From positions 1 to 7,859 of the forward strand of contig CAZOIA010000233.1 in NCBI GenBank assembly GCA_964579675.1: 7,859 nt of DNA, given 5' to 3'. The DNA comes from CAZOIA01 sp964579675. GTDB taxonomy: Bacteria; Planctomycetota; Phycisphaerae; UBA1845; PWPN01. How positions within the stretch are numbered: the stretch's first letter is position 1; every line of letters begins with the position of its first letter. Made by a program: the position numbers and the translations under genes. This document shows positions 1 to 5,810 of the stretch, piece by piece. Under the pieces are notes generated by a model. That model was not told the DNA's origin, made no database searches, and saw only the letters and a program-made list of their open reading frames with translations.

Positions 1-530
1 CAAAGCTGCTGAAGCGGGACCGCCAGTATCCCCCCGCCGATCCCCAGGAGTCCGCCCACCAGCCCCATCGGGATCCCGACCGTACCCGCCACCTTCCACG
101 CCGGGATTGACTCCACCCTGGCGTCATCCATGTCAGGCAGCCGGCGGCGGGACACTAGACGATAGATGTTGTAAGCAGCAGCGTAGAACAGGAACGCCCC
201 GAAGGTGCGCGAGAGGTAGACTTCATTGACCCCGCGAAACCAGGGACCGTCGCTGAGTGCCACCCCCACGACCACGCTCACCGCGCCCGCCGGGATGGTC
301 ACCCGAACGATCGGACGCAGAATCGCCCCGGCCCGGTGATGCTGGAAGACCGACGGAGCCACCACGAAGAAATTCACGATCATCGCGGTACCCTGGTACA
401 AGTGCTGCGCCGGGCCGAAGACCAGACTCATAGCCGGGATCATGACGACGCTGCCGCCGATGCCCAGCAGTCCGCCGAGCATCCCGGCCGCCAGGCCGAT
501 CACAGAGAGGATGAGATAATCGGTCGCCAT
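1..530 (-). CDS. TauE/SafE-family membrane transporter (sulfite exporter-like), C-terminus outside window
   Basis: Translating the minus strand from the ATG at 530 gives 176 open residues that run off the window edge. Two copies of the glycine-rich signature of the TauE/SafE family (PF01925) are visible: GMLGGLLGIGGSVVMIP at residues 16-32 and GLVGGLLGIGGGILAVP at 156-172. This internal repeat is the family hallmark, each copy starting one half of the transporter. Hydrophobic segments lie near residues 5-35, 48-62, 72-92 and 108-125. Known members are inner-membrane permeases for sulfite, sulfoacetate or other small organic anions; the substrate cannot be read here. Full-length members are about 250-300 residues, so roughly the last third is missing. 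ATG 530 puts a short N-terminus before the first helix. An in-frame ATG at 590 would add 20 residues rich in P and G and is less likely. No clear Shine-Dalgarno precedes either. It lies beyond a strong terminator, so it is probably a separate transcription unit. Confidence 0.9.
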   Translation of the reverse strand, partial: MATDYLILSVIGLAAGMLGGLLGIGGSVVMIPAMSLVFGPAQHLYQGTAMIVNFFVVAPSVFQHHRAGAILRPIVRVTIPAGAVSVVVGVALSDGPWFRGVNEVYLSRTFGAFLFYAAAYNIYRLVSRRRLPDMDDARVESIPAWKVAGTVGIPMGLVGGLLGIGGGILAVPLQQL

Positions 531-542
531 CAGAGGTTGCAA

Positions 543-581
543 CGAAGCCGCCTTCGGGGGCCCGCCTTCACACAAGGCGGG
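543..581 (-). promoter_or_regulatory. Mutually exclusive hairpins in the leader of the TauE/SafE gene
   Basis: In the minus-strand RNA the 5' arm CCCGCCTT (581-574) pairs perfectly with AAGGCGGG (568-561) across a 5-base loop. Seven of its bases can instead pair with a second AAGGCGG copy at 554-548. That second copy also sits in its own hairpin, CGAAG-GCGG-CTTCG (556-543), which ends 12 bases before the ATG at 530. No U-tract follows, so this is not an intrinsic terminator. A leader that exposes or hides the start region is possible but is inference. If translation began at 590 this stretch would be coding. Confidence 0.25.
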
Positions 582-686
582 GGACGGCATTCTAGGGCAG
601 GGGCCCGGTCCCGTCACGAAAGGTGCCGGCCCGCGGACGCGGAGCGGCGTTTTTCGTGCGGGCTCTCCATGTCAATCCGGACAATG

Positions 687-723
687 AAAAAGCGAGTGCA
701 GGGCCGGGCAACTCTGCACTCGC
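687..723 (-). terminator. Intrinsic terminator after the PEP-CTERM gene at 769-1455
   Basis: A perfect 10-bp stem, GCGAGTGCAG with CTGCACTCGC (692-701 / 714-723), encloses a 12-base loop. On the minus strand it is followed directly by five U residues (691-687). It starts 45 bases after the stop codon at 769. On the plus strand the stem is followed by GGGGAA, so termination there is not expected. It separates the PEP-CTERM gene from the TauE/SafE gene. Confidence 0.85.
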
Positions 724-768
724 GGGGAATCCGACGTTATTTGTTGACGACCCTGAGAAGGTCGCTAA

Positions 769-1455
769 TCAGACCCGCCGACGCACTAGGCCGAGCGAGC
801 CAATGACCAGCAGCATGAGTAAGGTCGCCGGCTCAGGTGCCGCACTGTCATTCGGCAGCAACGAGTACGTCGTCTGCAAGACACCTGGTCCGACAGCGCC
901 GCCCGCGCTCTGGTTCCACTCGAAACCTGACAGATCGACGCCGAAGGCCAGGGTCAAGCTGACGATGCTGCTGAAGCCGCCACCATCCGGCCAATCGTCG
1001 GAACCCGGCAACAGCTTGTTCTCGACGGTGAAAAGACCTTCCCCGTCGATTGTGGAAAGCTGCGGGCTGGTAGAGGCTATCTGAACGAGCATCGCTTCGA
1101 CGGGGCCTCCGATATGGTAGGTATAGCCCGACGAGCCGTTCCAGTCGAACAGGAGTTCAAAGCTGCCGCCCAGGAACGTCGCCACACCCGTCCCCGAATT
1201 GTAGTCCTGGAGGTACGTTTCCAAATGAACGGAGGCGCTGTCGATGGTTCCTCCAAGCGACATCGGGTCGTTGAGAGTGATGGTCCTGGCGCCCGAATTC
1301 CACTCAAGCTTGCCCGTGTCTGCGTTGAAAGACGTATCGTTCGTGCCGTCGACCAGGTTGTGCTGGATCGACTGGTAGGTGCCCAAGGCCGGCTGCCATG
1401 CCACGAGCGCGCTCAGCACCACACCTACCGTTAGAAGTGTCCTTATTCGATTCAT
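769..1455 (-). CDS. PEP-CTERM sorting-domain surface protein (228 aa)
   Basis: A secreted protein probably anchored or processed at the cell surface by an exosortase. A signal peptide covers residues 1-25 (short basic start MNRIR, hydrophobic core, ALG cleavage site). The C-terminus is a classic PEP-CTERM tag: PEP at residues 207-209, a hydrophobic run, then RRRV at the end. The body between is rich in S, T, G, D and N with alternating beta-type hydrophobics and no catalytic motif I recognise, so its role is unknown. I chose ATG 1455 because AAGAGGAAA lies just upstream and the signal peptide begins there; an in-frame ATG at 1488 would add 11 charged residues before it. It follows the PEP-CTERM gene at 1583-2368 after 127 bases that contain a terminator-like hairpin, and it is closed by a strong terminator at 723-687. 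Family assignment by tail is firm; function is not. Confidence 0.87.
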   Translation of the reverse strand: MNRIRTLLTVGVVLSALVAWQPALGTYQSIQHNLVDGTNDTSFNADTGKLEWNSGARTITLNDPMSLGGTIDSASVHLETYLQDYNSGTGVATFLGGSFELLFDWNGSSGYTYHIGGPVEAMLVQIASTSPQLSTIDGEGLFTVENKLLPGSDDWPDGGGFSSIVSLTLAFGVDLSGFEWNQSAGGAVGPGVLQTTYSLLPNDSAAPEPATLLMLLVIGSLGLVRRRV

Positions 1456-1516
1456 CAAATTTCCTCTTCTTTCCTGGTCCTCGGCCAAAAAACCTCAACT
1501 CACCTCTGACACACAG

Positions 1517-1548
1517 GTCCCGGGCGGGTACTGGGCACAAGTCCCGGG
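1517..1548. repeat. Two GTCCCGGG direct repeats upstream of the PEP-CTERM gene
   Basis: GTCCCGGG occurs at 1517-1524 and again at 1541-1548, a 24-base period, within the 127-base gap before the gene at 769-1455. Each copy contains the self-complementary CCCGGG, so the two can also pair as a 6-bp stem with an 18-base loop. The arrangement could be a paired operator or leader structure, or chance in GC-rich DNA. Confidence 0.3.
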
Positions 1549-1564
1549 GAAGCAATGCACGCTC

Positions 1565-1601
1565 AAAACGCCATCGCCCGCCTTACCGCGCGGGCGGTTT
1601 T
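1565..1601 (-). terminator. Possible intrinsic terminator overlapping the end of the 1583-2368 gene
   Basis: A 7-bp GC stem, CGCCCGC (1575-1581) with GCGGGCG (1590-1596), has the stop codon TAA (1585-1583) in its loop. It is flanked by AAAAC (1565-1569) and GTTTT (1597-1601), which can pair to lengthen the stem across a 5-base bulge. On the minus strand UUUU follows after six intervening bases. The broken stem and displaced U-run make it weaker than the terminators at 687-723 and 2523-2555. Readthrough into the next PEP-CTERM gene is plausible. Confidence 0.4.
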
Positions 1602-2368
1602 CTTCGACGCCCAAACATACAGCACAGCAAAGCACCGGCAGCGAGCGTGGCCGTGCCCGGCTCCGGCACCTGGAGCAACTGCATCTGCATCGAAGAGATC
1701 GATGCAACGTCGCCGGACGTAAAATCAATCAGGTCACCACCGCCTTGCTGCGCCAGAGAGATCGTCACATCCAGGTAGTAATCACCCACCAAGTTCATTC
1801 CCATCCCATTCTGGAGCAGGAATCCCTCTCTCGGTCTGACGATGCCGATTCCTTCGAGCTTCAATACATTCTCCGAGGTCGGCAAGTCGGATTCCTTCAT
1901 CTCGAACGCAGAAACCGTCGCCGTCAGCATCACGCCATCAAAGATTTCCACTTGGGACTCGTCATAGACCTTGCCGCTGAGCGACATGGTGCCGTCTGGC
2001 ATGAACCGCGCATGCGCCACCGGCCCACCGGGATTCAAATCGGTTTCCAGGTCGGCTTGCCAGTTGAGCAAGCCCGGCGGAGCCCCCAGGCAGGCCGGTG
2101 CCAACCACCAGATCTTGCTGCCGCCGACATTGACGGCCGTGCCGTTGGTCATGTCCGCTCCCAGTCCGCTCATCCCTTTGACATTCCACTGAGATGGAGG
2201 TGTCGGATGAGTCGACGAAGCCTCGAACACCGGCGTCGGGCTGATATTCACACCCATCTGCAAGATGTCGTCTGCTTGGACGGCTGAAACACCGGTCAAT
2301 GCAAGCAAGATTGACACGCAGACGCCAAACCTCTGCTGCCTCTGCATGACGGTCCGATTTGCGCTCAT
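1583..2368 (-). CDS. PEP-CTERM sorting-domain surface protein (261 aa)
   Basis: A secreted protein with a signal peptide at residues 1-32 (MSANRTVMQRQQRF, hydrophobic core, AVQA cleavage site before DD). The PEP-CTERM tag starts with PEP at 235-237, followed by a GTATLAAGALLCCMF helix and RRRKPPAR. Such tags direct proteins to exosortase, established in exopolysaccharide-producing Gram-negatives and planctomycetes. The 200-residue body is beta-rich and contains VGDYYLDVTISL near residues 190-201. I recognise no enzyme domain. Its two Cys residues in the tail helix are unusual but not disqualifying. ATG 2368 is favoured by GGAGGAAGCAGGGAG just upstream; an internal ATG at residue 8 would still leave a workable signal peptide. 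About 155 bases separate its start from the ten-U terminator upstream, room for its own promoter, though I see no clean promoter boxes. Confidence 0.86.
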   Translation of the reverse strand: MSANRTVMQRQQRFGVCVSILLALTGVSAVQADDILQMGVNISPTPVFEASSTHPTPPSQWNVKGMSGLGADMTNGTAVNVGGSKIWWLAPACLGAPPGLLNWQADLETDLNPGGPVAHARFMPDGTMSLSGKVYDESQVEIFDGVMLTATVSAFEMKESDLPTSENVLKLEGIGIVRPREGFLLQNGMGMNLVGDYYLDVTISLAQQGGGDLIDFTSGDVASISSMQMQLLQVPEPGTATLAAGALLCCMFGRRRKPPAR

Positions 2369-2522
2369 TCCACTCCCTGCTTCCTCCGACGCTGGTTGAC
2401 AGGCTAGCCCCTACGGCTGAACCGTCGGATACCACGCGTCTAAGTACCGCTCCGGATTGTCCGCTTCCCGCTCCCGCAGGCCCGAAATCCTCCGCGTTCA
2501 AGGTCTGCGTCATACCCCCCAT

Positions 2523-2555
2523 AAAAAAAAAAGGGACGCGCGCTGTGCGCGATCC
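2523..2555 (-). terminator. Intrinsic terminator with a ten-U tract
   Basis: On the minus strand a stem of GGA plus CGCG-rich arms (2555-2547 with 2541-2534; 8 bp with one bulged base at 2552) and a 5-base loop are followed, after one C, by ten consecutive U residues (2532-2523). It lies about 215 bases after the stop of the TIGR03790-family gene at 2770. It probably ends the two-gene unit that starts at 5501 and insulates the PEP-CTERM gene starting at 2368. Confidence 0.75.
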
Positions 2556-2625
2556 TCTCTCTCCACGGAACCAACTATTCTCCCTCAGCAGTTAACTCTA
2601 ATGGGCCGCGACGCCCTTGTCAAAC

Positions 2626-2641
2626 GAAATCTTCAGATTTC
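2626..2641. repeat. Short perfect inverted repeat GAAATCT-TC-AGATTTC
   Basis: Seven-base arms, GAAATCT and AGATTTC, are separated by two bases in an otherwise irregular gene-free stretch. The AT-rich symmetric form resembles a dimeric regulator site more than a hairpin. It lies downstream of the TIGR03790 gene stop and upstream of the terminator, an odd position for an operator unless an unseen transcript starts here. Confidence 0.3.
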
Positions 2642-2769
2642 TTGGCTTTCCTTTCGATGCAGGTCAGCCTGCCGGATTCAACTGGGCGACCGCCGGAAAT
2701 CGACATAAATCCACACCAGGAAAAGACTTAACTTCCGTTCTGCTACCGCGGCCCGGTACCCCCGCCCTA

Positions 2770-4836
2770 TTACTCATAGCATACCGTGTTGTAATGCCTT
2801 AGCACTTCAACAATGTCACTCATACTGACAACACCATTCCGGTTCAGGTCGGCCGCTGGGTTGTACCGGGGTTCTCCGACGTGCGAATTGTAGGCCCTTA
2901 GAATACAAACGATGTCGCTCATTGAGACCACGCTGTTGCCGTTCACGTCCCAGGGGCAGCCCTCGGGGTGGACGCAGCCGCCGGGCCCGACGCGCAGGCG
3001 CATCAGCGGATCGCCGATGAGGACCTCACTCCAGCTCAGGTAAGGCATGGCCGTGAACACGGCCTCAGCCAGGGCAAGATCGCCGACCCCGTCGCCGTCG
3101 TCGTCCCGCAGCCAGTTTCTCAGAAGGAAGTCCGCCTGGATCAGGGCACCGCGTTCCGGCTCGAACGCGTGCCCGACCGCGGCACTGCCCCCCATGGCAA
3201 TGAACTCCGCGATCTTGCCGTGGATAGTGGTGGGGGTGTCAGTGAACATAGTGACGGCATTGAAACTCTCAAGGGAGCTGAAAATCGCCCCAGGGGCGCA
3301 GCGGAACAGCGGCCCGCCATCGGGCCCGGCGGTCAGCAGATAATCGCGAGGTCGCCCATCTCCGGCGTTGCGACCGTAAGTCACCAGCCCGACCAGTTGA
3401 GCGGTCGGGTCGAGGAACGCCTGATTCATGATCTGACTGGTATCATCCCACACCAGGGTACCACCCAAGCCGACCGGCATGGTGAAATAGGCAAGCAGGC
3501 CCGGCGTCGGCGTCTGGCCGGTCAGCCAGATGCACGCCAGGTCATAGTGATTGCCCTCGTTGAATCCGCTTCCGGTGATCAACTCGGCCCCGGGCGGCGT
3601 GGGGAAGCTGTCGAAATCAAGCGTGTACGAAGGATGATCGATCGGCGGGTAATTGTACACCTGACTGTACGAATAGGTATCCGGCGGCGTGTCCGCAGAG
3701 TCATCGATGACCGCCGCGCACATGTCGGAATTGTAGCCCACGAACGCTGGCGCCCCGGGGTTGCTGACGGCGGCGGAACGGTCGAGCATATCCTTGACCG
3801 CGAAGATCGGATACTCGCGCCGGGCACGCGGTCCGTCCAGCCGGGCAACGAGATACAGGTCGCCCGGGCACATGGTGCGGTTCAGAGCACAGGTCCCGCC
3901 CCCCCAAAAGGTGCCCTCGATCTTGGGGCTCCGGTTGACCAGCCACATGTGCGTCCAGCTAAAGGTCGCTCGGCGCGAGAGGATGTCTCGCCCGGCCGCC
4001 CAGGACTTGATTCCGCTGCAGTAGGCCTGGTACGGATTAACGACTCGCCCGTCGATCGGCATCGGGCTCGCGTCGGGGCAATCGGGATCAGGCTCGATAC
4101 CGGGGTCGATCTGGAACAGGGCCGCCAATTCCGACTCCACGCTCGCCGCATTCACCCGATCGCGGTTCTGTACGGTCAGGTCGGGATTGGATCCCCAGTT
4201 GCACCCGGGGGCGCCCGGGGCACAGACAACATCGGCCAGGCAGGGATCCGTATCCTCGATGCGGTACGGCATGCCGGCCGTCGTGATGATACAGTAAACG
4301 CTGTCCACCGTCTCGGTGGCAACCAGGTAGTCGCGAACGGGCTGGGCGATAAGCGTTTCAAACTGCTGTCGGGTGATGATCTCGTCGGCGGGCCGGGCAG
4401 TCGGCGATCCGCAGTCCGCCAGGCCGCTCAAGTACAGCACCTGGGGATCGGTGATCTCGGGGTAGTAGCGTCGATACATGTCGGCCACTGATCGGCTGAC
4501 GGGGCTGTCCGCGTTGACCAGGATCAACACGTCCGACGGACCCAGCGGGTCTGCGGCATCGGACATCGAATCGACATCAGAACCACCGCGAACAGGAATG
4601 AGGGGCGACGCGGCAGGCCGGATTGCCGGCGAAAGGTCGCGCGAGGGACCAGGGCACAAATCGGCAGCTCTCGCGCTTCCGGCCAACGCCATCGCCGCCA
4701 GTGCAACGAACGGGGGTATCAGTCTGTCGAGAAGGCGAGGACTCTCCCGGGAATGCTGTTGTCGTGTCCGGCCGCCAACCATGCTCATAACCGCGTCCAC
4801 ACGAAACGGTTCGAGACAGTGGACGCCATACCACAT
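2770..4836 (-). CDS. Secreted TIGR03790-family protein with C-terminal dockerin-like domain (688 aa)
   Basis: This matches the TIGR03790 family of unknown function, common in planctomycetes and other large-genome bacteria. The signs are an N-terminal segment DVLILVNADSP at residues 102-112 followed by SRSVADMYRRYYP, and SEVLIGDPL near 603-611. A hydrophobic segment at about 40-57 ending SARA looks like a signal peptide with a long basic n-region. At the C-terminus two EF-hand-type loops of dockerin pattern (D-x-N-x-N-x3-S-x2-D) occupy residues 630-641 and 663-674, each followed by a short helix ending YN. A further acidic DDDGDGVGD at 578-586 could bind calcium. I chose ATG 4836 because GGAGAAGG lies nine bases upstream, directly after the stop of the PEP-CTERM gene. 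ATG 4788 is an alternative with a shorter signal peptide, and an ATG at 4890 would overlap the upstream gene. It lacks a PEP-CTERM tag, so surface retention may come from the dockerin-like tail. Function is not established. Confidence 0.88.
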   Translation of the reverse strand: MWYGVHCLEPFRVDAVMSMVGGRTRQQHSRESPRLLDRLIPPFVALAAMALAGSARAADLCPGPSRDLSPAIRPAASPLIPVRGGSDVDSMSDAADPLGPSDVLILVNADSPVSRSVADMYRRYYPEITDPQVLYLSGLADCGSPTARPADEIITRQQFETLIAQPVRDYLVATETVDSVYCIITTAGMPYRIEDTDPCLADVVCAPGAPGCNWGSNPDLTVQNRDRVNAASVESELAALFQIDPGIEPDPDCPDASPMPIDGRVVNPYQAYCSGIKSWAAGRDILSRRATFSWTHMWLVNRSPKIEGTFWGGGTCALNRTMCPGDLYLVARLDGPRARREYPIFAVKDMLDRSAAVSNPGAPAFVGYNSDMCAAVIDDSADTPPDTYSYSQVYNYPPIDHPSYTLDFDSFPTPPGAELITGSGFNEGNHYDLACIWLTGQTPTPGLLAYFTMPVGLGGTLVWDDTSQIMNQAFLDPTAQLVGLVTYGRNAGDGRPRDYLLTAGPDGGPLFRCAPGAIFSSLESFNAVTMFTDTPTTIHGKIAEFIAMGGSAAVGHAFEPERGALIQADFLLRNWLRDDDGDGVGDLALAEAVFTAMPYLSWSEVLIGDPLMRLRVGPGGCVHPEGCPWDVNGNSVVSMSDIVCILRAYNSHVGEPRYNPAADLNRNGVVSMSDIVEVLRHYNTVCYE
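2815..2949 (-). other. Dockerin-like paired EF-hand segment within the TIGR03790 protein
   Basis: Two near-identical calcium-loop segments are encoded at 2949-2914 and 2850-2815. Both protein loops end in the same VVSMSD hexapeptide and lead into similar helices (IVCILRAYN and IVEVLRHYN). The duplicated loop-helix layout of about 55 residues at the extreme C-terminus is that of type I dockerins. In cellulosomes these bind cohesins in a calcium-dependent way; in planctomycetes the partners are mostly unknown. Confidence 0.8.
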
Positions 4837-4845
4837 TGCGACTTG

Positions 4846-4853
4846 CCTTCTCC
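4846..4853 (-). promoter_or_regulatory. Ribosome binding site that decides the TIGR03790 gene start
   Basis: GGAGAAGG begins immediately after the TAG stop of the upstream PEP-CTERM gene (4856-4854) and lies nine bases before the ATG at 4836. It supports that start over the ATGs at 4890 and 4788, and suggests coupled translation of the two genes. Confidence 0.6.
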
Positions 4854-5501
4854 CTATCGGTGCCGCCGTCGCAGTACGCCCATCACACACGCCACGGTCA
4901 TCAACGTAGCGACACCCGGTTCCGGAACGGTTATCACCAACGGTGCCCCATTCGAGGGGGTCACGTTCTCAGCACCCGCAAGCTCGACAAACCACTCCCT
5001 GGCTGAGGGCGGATCCTCCGCGGCGAAAGCATAGTCCAACGTCACTGGTCCCGGGCCGCTGTATGTTGAGGTTATCGAGAAGTGACCCATTTGGGTCGGC
5101 ACACCATTTGCGAACGGAACCCCAGTGATCGAGAACATCCCGCGGGCAAGCTCACCGGAGACCGGGAGGTTATCGGTCCCGTTGGTCAAGGGCGCTCCAA
5201 TGCCCGAAGCGTCCGCGTAATCGCCGTTGAACGCGATCAAGCCGGCTTCACCCATGTCATCCAGGTCGAGGAAGAGCGCGACCGATATCACGTCCGAGAA
5301 TGACGTAGCGCTGCTTAGAGTCATCCAGACTTCGAGATTCAGAGTCTCCCCAAAGTCCAGCACGGCGTTTGTCTGACCGGTGCCCAGCCGCACCTCAAAC
5401 GACGCATTAACATCATCCGCAAACGCGCGGTGAGTCAGCGTAAGACTCACCACCAGAAACGCCAGAACCACCGAAAAAAGACACCTTGTTTCTCCCGACA
5501 C
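4854..5501 (-). CDS. PEP-CTERM surface protein with beta-sandwich-like body (215 aa)
   Basis: The start is a GTG at 5501, preceded by a perfect AGGAGG (5515-5510) eight bases away. The ATG at 5555 would put 18 charged residues in front of the signal peptide and has no such site. The signal peptide spans residues 1-28 (hydrophobic LFSVVLAFLVVSLTL, AFA cleavage site before DD). The PEP-CTERM tag begins with PEP at 193-195, then GVATLMTVACVMGVL and RRRHR. The body starts with FEVRLGTGQTNAVLDFGETL, continues through several beta-type strands such as LNLEVWMTL and VISVALFLDLDD, and finishes with GAPLVITV. That order of strands, with 'G-E/D-T-L' early and a final strand after NG, recalls cohesin-fold domains, but the resemblance is by eye only. 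It is followed after 17 bases by the dockerin-bearing TIGR03790 gene, so the two are almost certainly co-transcribed. Confidence 0.86.
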   Translation of the reverse strand: MSGETRCLFSVVLAFLVVSLTLTHRAFADDVNASFEVRLGTGQTNAVLDFGETLNLEVWMTLSSATSFSDVISVALFLDLDDMGEAGLIAFNGDYADASGIGAPLTNGTDNLPVSGELARGMFSITGVPFANGVPTQMGHFSITSTYSGPGPVTLDYAFAAEDPPSAREWFVELAGAENVTPSNGAPLVITVPEPGVATLMTVACVMGVLRRRHR

Positions 5502-5509
5502 TTCCTTAT

Positions 5510-5515
5510 CCTCCT
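5510..5515 (-). promoter_or_regulatory. Canonical Shine-Dalgarno for a GTG start
   Basis: AGGAGG with eight-base spacing to the GTG at 5501-5499 is the strongest ribosome binding site in the window. It places the true start of the PEP-CTERM gene 18 codons inside the longest open frame. Confidence 0.75.
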
Positions 5516-5784
5516 CTCTCCCTTTCTCAACTCCGTGGCGAGTACGACTCGGCACGGACCATACGGGGAACTAATGTTCGCTGTCCACTCTGCCTTCAGA
5601 ACACCGAACTCACGATGCCCGCCGCAGAGCCCCACGCTTGAATACCATCCTTCGGAACGAATTGTTATTGCACGCTTAGGCGTTTTGTGGGCGACCCCGG
5701 AATACTTCCCGCCCCGCCAATGAGGGTCATCGGTTGACGCGCAACATACAATGCGCACCCGGGACTTCTCTCGGCCCTCCTTTG

Positions 5785-5810
5785 TTTGACGTTCAAATCA
5801 CGGCCCGTGA
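5785..5810. repeat. Two abutting palindromes, operator-like
   Basis: TTTGA-CGT-TCAAA (5785-5797) is joined without a gap to TCACGG-C-CCGTGA (5798-5810). Together they make 26 continuous bases of perfect inverted-repeat arms. They lie roughly 285-310 bases upstream of the GTG at 5501 in gene-free DNA. Paired dyads of this size are typical of binding sites for dimeric regulators, but neither matches an operator I can name. Confidence 0.4.

Larger units (their letters stand above)
2369..2769. other. Intergenic region between the TIGR03790 gene and the next PEP-CTERM gene
   Basis: This 401-base stretch carries no supported gene. It holds the strong minus-strand terminator at 2523-2555 and a 16-base inverted repeat at 2626-2641. 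From 2522 to 2369 it must supply the leader, and perhaps the promoter, of the PEP-CTERM gene starting at 2368. An open frame starting at 2522 mostly overlaps that gene in another frame and is judged spurious. I find no convincing -35/-10 or sigma-54 -24/-12 pair. Confidence 0.6.

Noticed and set aside
336..806. Plus-strand frame over the TauE/SafE gene and the terminator
   Set aside because: It runs through the perfect 10-bp terminator hairpin and opposes a clearly recognisable transporter; its product is Arg/His-rich.
1379..2287. 302-residue open frame on the plus strand across two PEP-CTERM genes
   Set aside because: It spans the junction of two well supported minus-strand genes and its product is low-complexity and Arg/His-rich.
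2744..2760. TACCG / CGGTA hairpin just after the TIGR03790 gene stop
   Set aside because: Only 5 bp and no U-run on the minus strand, so it is not a credible terminator.
2968..4491. 507-residue open frame on the plus strand opposite the TIGR03790 gene
   Set aside because: It is the antisense shadow of a GC-rich gene: Arg/Gly/His/Gln-rich, no domain, no ribosome binding site, while the minus-strand product has family motifs.
5739..5756. GCGCA / TGCGC inverted repeat
   Set aside because: A 5-bp stem with an 8-base loop and no U-tract is expected by chance in DNA of this composition.
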